Assembly: GCF_004803895.1 (NCBI RefSeq)
Contig: NZ_CP021978.1
Coordinates: 7,812,001 to 7,876,000, forward strand
Direction: 5' to 3'
Origin: Streptomyces hawaiiensis
GTDB taxonomy: Bacteria; Actinomycetota; Actinomycetes; Streptomycetales; Streptomycetaceae
Length of the DNA stretch: 64,000 bases
The translations under genes were made by a program, and so were the position numbers. Under the pieces are notes generated by a model. That model made no database searches and was not told the DNA's origin. It was given only the letters and a program-made list of their open reading frames with translations. This document shows, piece after piece, positions 51,001-59,600 of the stretch (position 1 is the stretch's first letter; the number at the start of each line of letters is the position of its first letter).

Positions 51001-52462
51001 CGCGAACGAGAGCAACACCTGGGTCTACCTCGGCGCTTTCCGCTTCAACGACAAGGCGCCCGAAGTCAGGCTCTCCAACACCACCTACACAGGATCCGGC
51101 GACGACGACATCGCCTGGGACGCCATGGCCTTCATCCCCGGCGACTACGGCATCCCGAAGGACTACGCCGTCGACCTCGCCCTGCCGGCGAACGACAGCA
51201 GCAGCCCCAACCCCAACCAGGCCATCCAGTCCCCGGACGACAAGGCCACAGCGGCGCTCGGCAAGGACGCGTCCAACCCCGGCCCTGACGGCTCGCTGGC
51301 GACCAGCGTCTCGACCCAGGGCCTCGCGACCTGGTGCGACGACGGGAAGATCATCGCCCGCGCCACCCGCACCATCACCTGCGAGAACCGGGCCATGCCG
51401 TACTACTACATCACCTCGGAAGGTGCCAGCGGAACGATCATGTTCCAAATCCAGCGCGTACTGGAACTGGACGGAACGAACTCCTTCACCGAGCATCTCA
51501 GCATCGCGCCGGACTCCGTCCCTCTCGACATCGCCGATGTCATGCTCGCCATCAACAAGCATCTGTGCGACACCGGCTGCACACCCGACGAACCGGGAAA
51601 CAGCGCCTGGAACGGAGCACCCAACTGGACACCGGGAGACACCCACGCGGCGAACCTCACCACCACCTACACCTGGGACAACTCGGTCGCCGGTAAGGAA
51701 TTCCTTTTCCACCCGGACGTCCAGATCGACGGAGACATCTACCCCTCCGACAGCAGCATCGCCCCCACCCACACCGGCTACCAGTGGTCCAAGAGCCAGG
51801 TCCGCAAGACCGACCTCGACGAAATCCGCTGCGACACCAAAATAACCTCGACCGGAGGATGCGTCTTCCACAACTACGCACCCACCTACACCTTCAACGC
51901 CGCCAAGTATCCGCAGGCGGCAGCCCACGCATGGCTCATCCAGCACGGCAGTCCGAAGAGCCCGGGGCTGGAAAGCGCGAACACCCCCCTGTACTACCTG
52001 CCGGGCGGACGCAACGGAGCGAACCGTGCCGTCATCTGCGACGTGGACGGATGGGCACGGACCACCTACGACCCGGCAGCCATGAACAGCAGCACCGACG
52101 CTCCGAACTGCGACGAGTTCTCCTTCAACGCCTCCTACAACAGCGGAGGACAGCCGGCCGACCTCGACGGACTCAATCCCGTCTCCACCGGCGCAGAGTG
52201 CATGCAGACCTACGCGCAGATGGACAACGGAGCCGTCCATCTCAGAAATCTTCCCGGAACGATGCCGAGTTTCAGGGAGGTATGTGGAAGGTCGTCCATC
52301 TCAGGAGTCCAGAACAGCGGATCCATGGCAGCCTTCTCCTCGGGATTCGCCAAGAACATGCGCCTCATGGACAGGGACGCCTACTGGCTGAACACCAACA
52401 TCAAGGGTGACTGTGCCACTGGAACCGGAACCTTCATGCACTGCACCATGACCACGAACTAG
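48083..52462 (+). CDS. Giant secreted multidomain protein with SLT-type, golvesin-like and NucA/NucB-like domains
   Basis: 1459 residues with signal peptide (to about residue 32, ASTAQA). Residues ~55-330 read like a beta-propeller. Residues ~500-690 resemble a lytic transglycosylase (VELGILAQESNLW with Glu523, YGVGQVTDGM, AVWNYNLGFNP). Residues ~860-1025 resemble the golvesin C-terminal-like domain (IYVHIPDTGAQTTKAFYDI, NTWVYLGAFRFN). The C-terminal ~200 residues resemble NucA/NucB DNases (GGRNGANRAVICDVDGWARTTYD, NCDEFSF with Glu1345). Many cysteines suggest disulfides. AAAGGAGA precedes the ATG. A polymorphic-toxin-like or wall-and-DNA-scavenging role is inferred. Confidence 0.8.
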   Translation: MRRRHKERAMAVISATAVAAMTFTMASTAQAADSTPPKKTGHARPAKRKHPLAIPAEDRDSVLGKNWKTSGDRAVTTAADSDGLHLLVADAKTGYHWKTATVLSEPQLPADTWIGNSCLMDDHHAAVVYAPRTFTNKPDLMMGGALTAVVDLDSGDVTKMPFTASLAYFDPTCDAHTHSAAFTALRDDKTRLITVDTHGDTDADVTARGEITSAVPTKDGLIGAAGNRLVHISRKGKQATLTATKHAPYDITAGKDGTVTYIDRTGDTRARVQTYAHGTKTTVAHGETTAMGLAQDATGKVYLLGQATHDAAFGHSGITEKNVPHEAQLSTRGRLAVDPVVSDAVERGVATIKGVGKDLSHTAKEPATGQGAGSVSHLLDITATSTVTGQRTTLTADEPDATAGGTTSPALTGDSRPQMSTMSLMTTATDDPRAHDPVDTDAWCSVPRNDVNTQALQPTPNQVEWAVDMAVRGDLTSGYIKQGGWRTQTGLATIDPQGTWPAPTLNGGGRIPAQVELGILAQESNLWQAESGAIPGQMGSPLASVDGYYGHQTGGSLADYWTIHWDLSDCGYGVGQVTDGMRKAGFEKDDETALDPSLQRAVALDYTMNIASSLYILADKWNEVHEADQTITVNNDDPAKPENWFTAVWNYNLGFNPRSKEAENGNWGLGWFNNPANPVYPADRDPFMDMDADPANWPWDAAHPQYWPYEEKVMGWAAWSIDTGHSYATSGRQDWPGESGYSSAGFYPSWWNSTAERTAIKPPLDTFCNAANNCDAANPPDCPDAGCYTQYWWNAANATWKDDCSSTCGNEKIKYATLISEPGRGYRLQYGTPQCDTGNLPSGAKIVASVPAGTPTWSDCGTTTTDGSFQFTFYPDPNATGPGLGQYDAKADLHQIGGGYQGHFWYAHTRDPAHLGGDSGRMTIQGDWKLPGAVPEEQAAIYVHIPDTGAQTTKAFYDIPTALGTAKVVVNQDANESNTWVYLGAFRFNDKAPEVRLSNTTYTGSGDDDIAWDAMAFIPGDYGIPKDYAVDLALPANDSSSPNPNQAIQSPDDKATAALGKDASNPGPDGSLATSVSTQGLATWCDDGKIIARATRTITCENRAMPYYYITSEGASGTIMFQIQRVLELDGTNSFTEHLSIAPDSVPLDIADVMLAINKHLCDTGCTPDEPGNSAWNGAPNWTPGDTHAANLTTTYTWDNSVAGKEFLFHPDVQIDGDIYPSDSSIAPTHTGYQWSKSQVRKTDLDEIRCDTKITSTGGCVFHNYAPTYTFNAAKYPQAAAHAWLIQHGSPKSPGLESANTPLYYLPGGRNGANRAVICDVDGWARTTYDPAAMNSSTDAPNCDEFSFNASYNSGGQPADLDGLNPVSTGAECMQTYAQMDNGAVHLRNLPGTMPSFREVCGRSSISGVQNSGSMAAFSSGFAKNMRLMDRDAYWLNTNIKGDCATGTGTFMHCTMTTN

Positions 52463-52480
52463 GTACCGGAGAAACAGCGA

Positions 52481-52504
52481 GGGCGGCTGGTCCACCAGCC
52501 GCCC
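52481..52504 (+). terminator. Perfect 10-bp hairpin after the giant secreted-protein gene
   Basis: GGGCGGCTGG and CCAGCCGCCC pair perfectly around a TCCA loop, 19 bases after the stop codon. There is no long T-tract, as usual for streptomycete terminators. Confidence 0.85.
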
Positions 52505-52506
52505 TT

Positions 52507-52592
52507 CGCATGTCACATGAACGCGCATGTCACATGAACGCGCATGTCACATGAACGCGCATGTCACATGAACGTCGCATGTCACATGAACG
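52507..52592. repeat. Five 17-bp tandem repeats at convergent gene ends
   Basis: CGCATGTCACATGAACG is repeated at 52507, 52524, 52541, 52558 and 52576 (one extra base before the last). Each unit holds an 11-base dyad CATGT-C-ACATG. The last unit contains the stop codon and final codons (FM-stop) of the minus-strand DUF6461-like gene, so the other four are copies of that gene's tail. Confidence 0.95.
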
Positions 52593-53265
52593 GATCCACC
52601 AGCAATGCCACGGGGAGATCACCCGACTCGACGGCCCCTCTGGGGATCCTCAGACCGGTGTGCTCGCCGACCGACCTCCACACCGCGGCATGAAGCCCAG
52701 CGGAACGGTCCTCCACAAAAGCACGCCACTCCGCGGGAGACGAGAAACCGTCCGGGTCCGGCCACACGGCGCCGTTGCTCCGCATCCGGCTGTCCAGCAG
52801 GTGAGCCCTACCGGACTCGCTCTCCGCAGCAGGACCCGTCAGGCTGTGCCGGAACTCCGCCCGTAGCAGGTCCCCGTCACCGGGTGAATAGAAAAGCCAC
52901 GACGGCTGCACCGCGACGTTCGCGTACAGGCACACGAACTCCTCGCCGTCACGAGGCATCACAGAACTGTTGTCGTCAGCCCAATGCTGATACCAGGCAC
53001 AAACTCCGGAATCCTCCAGGACGTACGACCACTCTCCGGACGTGCCGTACACGCAGGGAGTCCACGGGGCGTCCACGGAGAGAGGATCGAGATCACGGTA
53101 ATGGGAACATGTGCCGATCTGGCCATCCCGGGCACCCACGCGCCGCAACAGGTCCTCCACCGCCAGACCACGCACCGCGGTCAGCGACACCCCGCCACGC
53201 ATTCCGGGACCCCCCATGGGTTCCTCGAAACAGTACTCACCAAGCCACTCGATGCTGTCACTCAT
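52582..53265 (-). CDS. DUF6461-like protein, candidate partner of the giant secreted protein
   Basis: 227 residues, no signal peptide, so cytoplasmic. The pattern LTAVRGLAVEDLLRRVGA...VYGTSGEWSYVLEDSG...GEEFVCLYANVAVQPSWLFYSPGD resembles DUF6461, a family of SMI1/immunity-like size and acidity seen beside actinobacterial toxin and regulator genes. Function is unproven. The ATG at 53265 follows GGGGAG. It converges on the nuclease-domain protein, which is why an immunity role is worth testing, although classical immunity genes are co-oriented with the toxin. Confidence 0.65.
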   Translation of the reverse strand: MSDSIEWLGEYCFEEPMGGPGMRGGVSLTAVRGLAVEDLLRRVGARDGQIGTCSHYRDLDPLSVDAPWTPCVYGTSGEWSYVLEDSGVCAWYQHWADDNSSVMPRDGEEFVCLYANVAVQPSWLFYSPGDGDLLRAEFRHSLTGPAAESESGRAHLLDSRMRSNGAVWPDPDGFSSPAEWRAFVEDRSAGLHAAVWRSVGEHTGLRIPRGAVESGDLPVALLVDPFM

Positions 53266-53628
53266 GTCAACTCCCCTTGCATCGCGGACTTCACCCCCGA
53301 CTGAGGCTTGGCCGTCCGGCTATCGGGACTCCCGAATTGAACCGAGATTCCTCCGCAGCTTACCGCCGAGGCGGAAGAGGGCTGCGGCTATGCCGACGAA
53401 GGCCGGACTCGATGCCCTTTGCGGGCGATCCGATGTCGTTATGCCGGCGACGCCACAACAGCCCGCTTCGCACGCAAGCCCGGGCAGGGAGTGATGGACG
53501 GACTGCTTCGATCCAGCGGTATTGGAGCGGTGGTCTCCCCCTGTGCCTGGGAGCCATGCGCTTCGGCCCACGCAGCGGTGCAGGGCTCCGATACGTGAAC
53601 AGCCGGTTTTTCGCAACACTCCTCCGGA
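53266..53628. other. Intergenic region upstream of jetA, no gene seen
   Basis: About 360 bases of lower coding bias with short overlapping frames on both strands and no ribosome sites. I see no recognisable transposase or RNA gene. A 7-bp inverted repeat ACACTCC-TCC-GGAGTGT at 53617-53633 runs into the jetA promoter motif. Confidence 0.5.
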
Positions 53629-53651
53629 GTGTCAGTGGCGGTCCGTACCCT
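53629..53651 (+). promoter_or_regulatory. RecA-NDp/PafBC-type DNA-damage promoter of the Wadjet operon
   Basis: GTGTCAGTG (53629-53637), exactly 8 bases, then TACCCT (53646-53651) matches the LexA-independent damage promoter TTGTCRGTG-N8-TANNNT at all but the first base. The -10 ends 7 bases before the jetA ATG, and no ribosome site is present, so transcription should begin at or next to the ATG (leaderless). Confidence 0.75.
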
Positions 53652-53658
53652 CGACGGC

Positions 53659-55263
53659 ATGGCCGGGAACGAGCAGAAAGTCCCACACGGGGAGGAAGCC
53701 GACGCCGAGGCCTGGCAGCGGCTGAGTGCCTATGCGTACCTCAGCGCGCCCGAGCGCCTGGAGTACATCGCGGTGATGCGGGTGTTCTGCGGCACGCTGC
53801 TCGCCGACCTGTCCGTATCCGACCTCCTGGCCAAGCTGGCCGAGAAGGATGCCCCGGGTGCGTCGCTGGACGCGGAAACGCTCACCCGCAGGCTCGAAGA
53901 GCTCGTACGTTGGGGCAATCTGCTGCGCAGCACGCACACCGTCAAAGCGACCAGCATCACCGAGTACCAGCGCTCACGGTCCCGCTACCAGCTGTCCAAG
54001 CTGGGGGAGCGCGTGCAGCGGAGCGCGGACGAGGTACTGGCCGGGGCGGACGCAGCACGCGAGGTGAGCAGCGAACTGCTGGTACTCGTCGACCGCGGAC
54101 TGCGTGAGATCGCCGCCATGGCCGCGGCGCCGGGTGGTGCCGATCCGCAAAAGGCGCTGGAGCGGATCAGCACGCTCTTTGTGCAGTTCGCCGAATTCGC
54201 CGAGTCCGTCCGGGACTTCTACGCCTACCTGGGCCAGGTACTGGCGCGCTATGACCTCGACTCGGCCGAGTACCAGGGGTTCAAGGAACTGCTGCTCGAC
54301 TACGTGGAGGCCATCACCGAGGACGTCTCCTTCCGGGCCCCGCGTATTGCCGCTCACCTGGACGTCGCCTGGCCGCACCTGCCCATGCTGCTCGCCCGCA
54401 TCGACGCACACGCGGCGGGCATGGGAGCACTCGCCGACGGGCTGACCGAGACGCGGGTGCAGCGCAGCCGTGGACGGGACATCGCGGACTGGGAGGGGCT
54501 GCGCGAGTGGTTCACCGACACCGGAGGCCACTCCAGCCAGGTGGATCAGCTCCGGGACGCCACCCTGCGGGCCCTGCAGTCGCTGCTCGCCAACGCCAAG
54601 CGGATGCTGCGTTCGGCGTCCGGTGAGATGTCCCGTCGCAAGGACCTGCTGCGGCTCGCGGCCTGGTTCGACGCGGCGGAGCCGGAAGAGGCCCACGACC
54701 TGGCGGTCGCCGCCTTCGGGCTCTACGGCGCACGCCACTTGGGGGTGGCACCGGACCCCGACCGGTCCGTGCCGGCGTACGTGAGCTGGTGGACGGGACC
54801 TGTGGTGGACGTGCCGGTGGCGCTGCGCGAGCGCGGCAGCAGAACTCCGCGCGGACGGGCCGCGGCCGCCGAAGACCACTCCGAGCAGAAGCGCCACCTC
54901 ATGGAGCAGGCGCGGCAGCAGGCCGAGGCCCGGCAGGCGGCCGCCGACGAACTGCGCAGCGCCTCCGGCAGGTTCGATCAGGTGCGCCTCAGCGCCCCGG
55001 CCATGCGACTGCTCCTGGAGCTCCTGACGACCGCCCTCGGCAACGCCCGGCTGAGCAAGGACGCCCGCGACTTCCTGCTCGACGGCGCGCAGGCGGACGA
55101 CGTGGACCTCGGTATCCGACTGAACGCGTGGCGCACCCCCGGCCGGTCCACCGTCCTGCGGTCGGTGGAGGGCGACCTGACGGCGGACGATCTCACGCTG
55201 GCTGCCGAAAGCCCCGCCATCGAGAGCACCTCCGCACCGGCGATGGGGGAGGCGAGCGCCTGA
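53659..55263 (+). CDS. jetA: JetA, type II Wadjet (TIGR02677/DUF2397)
   Basis: 534 residues, helical, no membrane segment. The start (RLSAYAYLSAPERLEYIAVMRVFCG) and middle (LTRRLEELVRWGNLLR, EYQRSRSRYQLSKLGERV) are typical of the TIGR02677 family, the kleisin-like subunit of type II Wadjet. Wadjet recognises and cuts small circular plasmids by SMC-type loop extrusion. The ATG at 53659 is chosen on the promoter spacing; an upstream GTG lies inside the promoter. It overlaps jetB (TGATG). Confidence 0.95.
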   Translation: MAGNEQKVPHGEEADAEAWQRLSAYAYLSAPERLEYIAVMRVFCGTLLADLSVSDLLAKLAEKDAPGASLDAETLTRRLEELVRWGNLLRSTHTVKATSITEYQRSRSRYQLSKLGERVQRSADEVLAGADAAREVSSELLVLVDRGLREIAAMAAAPGGADPQKALERISTLFVQFAEFAESVRDFYAYLGQVLARYDLDSAEYQGFKELLLDYVEAITEDVSFRAPRIAAHLDVAWPHLPMLLARIDAHAAGMGALADGLTETRVQRSRGRDIADWEGLREWFTDTGGHSSQVDQLRDATLRALQSLLANAKRMLRSASGEMSRRKDLLRLAAWFDAAEPEEAHDLAVAAFGLYGARHLGVAPDPDRSVPAYVSWWTGPVVDVPVALRERGSRTPRGRAAAAEDHSEQKRHLMEQARQQAEARQAAADELRSASGRFDQVRLSAPAMRLLLELLTTALGNARLSKDARDFLLDGAQADDVDLGIRLNAWRTPGRSTVLRSVEGDLTADDLTLAAESPAIESTSAPAMGEASA

Positions 55264-56600
55264 TGCCCCTGCCCTCCGCGCACGATGTCGCCCTCGCGGC
55301 CGAGCGCCGCACCGCTGCCCGGCTCCTGCTGGCCCACCCCCTGGTCACCAGCACCGGACCGCACAGCGACACCTTTCCACTGATCCGGCGCCACGCCGAC
55401 TGGCTGGCCCAGCGTTTCCAGCAGGTGTTCGGATACCGCCTGCTGGTGGAGGCCTCCTACGCCCGGCTGTTCAAGGCGGGCCTCGGCCCGGGCTCGGGCC
55501 ACCGTCTGGAACGACCCTCGACCGGAACGCCGTTCAGCCCGCGGACGTACGCCTATCTGGCCCTCGCGCTGTCCGTCCTCGTCACCGCACCGGAACAGCT
55601 CCTGCTTTCCCAACTCGTCGCCGACCTGAAGGCCGCGGCCGTCGACGCCGGCATCGAGATCGCCGACACCGGGCGGCAGGCCGAGCGGAGGACCCTCGCG
55701 GCCGCCCTGCGGCAACTAGTCGACTGGGGCGTTCTGGTCGAGACCGAGGGTCATGTCGGGGCCGTCGCCGAGGAGCGGGCCGGTGAGGCGTTGCTGACCG
55801 TGGACCGCGAGATCGCGCGAGCCGTGGTCGCCGGCCCCCTCGCCCAGAGCCGCGACGGCGCGGACCTCGTGCGCCGCGCCGCCGACCCCGGTTTCGGCGG
55901 GCCACGTACATACGTGCGCAGACGTCTCGTCGAAACCCCCGTCGTCCACCTCGACGACCTCACGGACGCCGAGCGCGAATGGCTGCGCACCCGGCAGCGA
56001 CGCGAGGCTCAGGCGTTCTCCGAACTGCTCGGCCTGGAAGCCGAGATCCGCGCCGAGGGGATCGCCCTGGTCGACACTGCTGACGAACTCACCGACCTGC
56101 ACCTGCCGGGCACAGGCACGGTGGCTCAAGCCGCGCTGCTCCTCGTGGAGCGGCTGGTCGCCCGACTGCGTCCCGAAGACCCGGGCCACCCGGCGATCGG
56201 CGGACGACTGGTCATCGGCGTACCCGTCCCGGACGGGCTGCTCCCCGACCTGCTCGACGAACTGATCGAGGAGTACGGCAGGCGCGCCAACTGGCAGCGC
56301 GGCCACCTGGAGGACCGGGACGGATTCCTCGCGGCCGTACTCGACCTCCTCGGCCGGATGCGGCTGATGGCTCCCGCCGGGCCCGTGCGCGCGGACGGCC
56401 ACTGCCTGCCTGAGGGATACGAGCAGACGGTGGCCGACGGGCGCTCCGTCACCGATGTCTCTCAGGCGCGGGGCCAGGACCGTCCGGACGGAAGCTGGAT
56501 TCTGCTTGCCGCAGCCGCCCGGTACGCCACCACGGTGGCGGTCAGGCCCCGTACCGACCGGTCCCCAGCGGACGATGTCTCCGAGGAGTCGACCCGATGA
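55263..56600 (+). CDS. jetB: JetB, type II Wadjet (TIGR02678/DUF2398)
   Basis: 445 residues. Family features: HDVALAAERRTAARLLLAHPLVT at the start, FPLIRRHADWLAQRFQQVFGYRLLVE, a winged-helix region (RRTLAAALRQLVDWGVLVETEG), and C-terminal MRLMAPAGPV. It is the KITE-like accessory subunit that bridges JetA and the SMC-like JetC. It overlaps both neighbours by 1 and 4 bases, so one polycistronic mRNA is certain. Confidence 0.95.
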   Translation: MPLPSAHDVALAAERRTAARLLLAHPLVTSTGPHSDTFPLIRRHADWLAQRFQQVFGYRLLVEASYARLFKAGLGPGSGHRLERPSTGTPFSPRTYAYLALALSVLVTAPEQLLLSQLVADLKAAAVDAGIEIADTGRQAERRTLAAALRQLVDWGVLVETEGHVGAVAEERAGEALLTVDREIARAVVAGPLAQSRDGADLVRRAADPGFGGPRTYVRRRLVETPVVHLDDLTDAEREWLRTRQRREAQAFSELLGLEAEIRAEGIALVDTADELTDLHLPGTGTVAQAALLLVERLVARLRPEDPGHPAIGGRLVIGVPVPDGLLPDLLDELIEEYGRRANWQRGHLEDRDGFLAAVLDLLGRMRLMAPAGPVRADGHCLPEGYEQTVADGRSVTDVSQARGQDRPDGSWILLAAAARYATTVAVRPRTDRSPADDVSEESTR

Positions 56601-59600
56601 ACCGCCCGCCGACCCTGCACCGCTACCGACTGCACCGCGCGGGCATCCGGAACGTCTGGCAGTACGACGAGCAGGAGTTCGCCTTCGGCGAGGGCCGCCT
56701 GCTGCTGCGCGGCAAGAACGGCGCCGGCAAGTCCAAGGCCCTGGAGATGCTGCTGCCCTACCTCCTCGACGGCGACGCCCGTGCGCTGGACGCCACGGGA
56801 ACCGGACGCACCACGCTGGTCTGGCTGATGCTCGACGGTTTCGAGCAGACCAACCGGCTGGGCTATCTGTGGCTGGAGTTCGTGCGGACGGACGAGCACG
56901 GGAACGACCACCACCTGACCATCGGCGCGGCCATCCGCGGGTCCCAGTCGACCAAGACGGCGAAGCCGTTCTTCTTCACCACTCGACTGCGAATCGGTGA
57001 GGACCTCGGCCTTGCCCCCGCCGGGCGCCCCCTTCCCGTCGACCAGCTCAAGTCGCTCGTCGGCTCGGAGAACGTCACCGACCGCGCCGTCGAACACCGG
57101 GCCAGGGTGGCCCGCGAACTGTTCGGCCTCACCGACCCGGCGCGCTACCGCAACCTGCTCCACCTACTGCACCGTCTGCGCCGTCCCACCATCGGTGACC
57201 GCATCGACTCGGGCGGACTGGTCTCGGTCCTCGCCGAAACCCTGCCCGCCCTCGACGACGAGGTCGTGGAGAAGGTGGCCCGCAATCTGGACGACCTGGA
57301 CTCCGTGAGGGCCTACCTCGGACGCCTCGAACGCACCGACCAGGCGCTGCGCACCTTCCTCACCAACTACCGCGGCTACCTGCACAGCGCCCTGCGCCGC
57401 CGCACGGATCAGGTGACCGGTGAGCTGGAGCAACTGATGGAGCACCGCAGGTCCGCGGGTGACGCGGCGCGCAGGGCGGAGGGGCTCCGCGAGCGCGAGC
57501 AGGAACTCGACGCCCGCATCGAAACCCTCACGAGCGAGTCAAGTGCCGCCGAGACGGACCTGGCCGCCCTGCACGCCAGCACCGGATACCGCAGCCTGCA
57601 GGAACTCGGAGAGAAACGCACCACGGTCACCGCCCTGCACAGCGCGGCTGCCACCGCCTTCAAGGCCGTCCGCCAGGCGCACAGCAACCAGGAGGAGGCG
57701 GGGCGGCGTCTCACCGCCGAGGCCCGACGACTCGGTGGAGAGCTGGTCGAGCTGGGCACCACGCACGGCGAGTTGGTGCGCGAAGCCGAGCGGTCCGGGA
57801 TCGACCCCGTGCACCTGGGGGAGCCCGTGGCGACACCCGTCGCACCGGTCACGCCCGCCACCACAGCCGAACTGACCGCACCCGACGGCGACTTCCACCT
57901 GGTACGACTCAGCCAGGTGCTGGCGGTCGACACCGAGACATGCACGACCGCGCTGCAGGCATGGGACGCCCGACTCGACGTCGCGCAGCCGGTGATCAGG
58001 AACCGCGTCAGGTTCGTCACGGAACTAGGCGCTCTCATCGAGCGGTCGAGTGAGGCTCAGAGGCAGGCGGACGAGGCCGACGCCGCCCGTGAACGTCTGG
58101 AGGAACAGGCGGACCATGCGCGGTCCCGGGCCGACGGTCGCCGACAGGAAACCGCGCGTGAGTCGGAGGTGTACGCCATCGCGGTCAGAGACTGGAGCGA
58201 GCGGCTGCGGACTTCCACAGGGGCGCCCCTGGACACCGTGTACGCCCTTGTCGCGCAGGACCCGGCCGACGGTCCGCTGCCCGCGCAAACCCCCGACGAG
58301 GTGGCCGAAGCAGCCCGGTCGGCCGTCGACCCGTGGTTGGCGGAACTGGGCGCGGAGCGCGACGACGTCGCCCTGGCCGTCCGCGAACTGGAGGCAGAAC
58401 AGGTCCGCCTCCGGCGACGGCGCGAGGAATGGGATCGCCGCACCGACCCCGAGCCCCCGCCCCCGCCCCACCGCACGGCCCCCCGCGTGTCCGGCACCGG
58501 AGCGCCCCTGTACCGGCTGGTGGACTTCGCCCACGACCTGGAGCCGGACGCGCGGGCAGGCCTGGAGGCCGCGCTGGAAGCGAGCGGCCTGCTCGACGCC
58601 TGGGTGCGCGCAGACGGCGCGGTCCTCGACCCGACCACCCATGACACCCTCCTGGTCCCGGGAGCACCTGTGACCGGGCTGACGCTCGCTCGGGTGTTGC
58701 GGGCGGTTGCCGCCCCCGACAGTGGAGTGACGGCGGAGCGAATCGAGCGCGTACTCGGGGCGGTGGCTCTGGCCGGGGCCGGGGCCGGGGTCCACGCCGG
58801 CGATGCCGGCCGGGTGGACGAGGCGACAGAGGCGGGGCCGCATACCGTGATCGGTACCGACGGCTCCTGGAGGCTCGGCATCGCCCACGGCCGCCACACC
58901 AAGGAGGCCGCCGAGTACGTCGGCGCGGAGGTACGTGCGGAGACACGCCGTCGGGCGCTGGCGGAACTCGACCGAGGACTGGCCGACCTGGGATGCGAGT
59001 TGGCGGAACGCCGGCATGGTCTGCGGCACCTCACAGAGCACCGCGACCGGATCGGCGACACCCTGCGCCGTCCGCCCCCGGCACGTGGGCTGACGGACGC
59101 GTGGGCTCGCACGACCGAGGCTGAGCGCACCGCAGAATCCCTCGCCTCGCAGGCGTCCGCGGCCGCCCGCGAAGCGGAGCAGGCACGTGCCCGCGCGGTC
59201 GCCGCCCGGCGCGAGACGGAGGCGACGGCGAGTGCCCAGGACCTCCCGGCGGACCCGGCCGCACTGGAAACGGTCCGTCTGGCCCTGGACCGCCTCGGGC
59301 AGGGTACGCAGCGGCTTCGTCGGCGCGTGCGCACGATCCTGTCCGCGGCCGACGACCACCGCGGCGGCCGGACGGACTACGAGCGCGCCGAGTCTGCCCG
59401 CCGGGATGCCGAGTCGGACTACGCCGAGCCGCTCGGACGCTTGGAGACCGCCCGCCGAACGGTCCAGGCCATGGAAGAGGCCCTCGGAGCCACGGAGCAG
59501 GAGATCCTCGCCCGGGAGGCCGCGGCGACGCGCCGTCTGGAGGCCGTGGGGCGCCAACTCCCGCACACGCGAAGGGACCTGGCCGAGGTGCACGACCTGC

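Noticed and set aside
52507..52592. CRISPR array
   Set aside because: The 17-bp repeats are directly adjacent without spacers, and no cas gene is present. The same holds for the units at 42332-42513 and 38621-38836.
53266..53628. Transposase remnant upstream of the Wadjet operon
   Set aside because: Several short frames overlap here, but none shows a recognisable transposase block, inverted repeats or target duplication.
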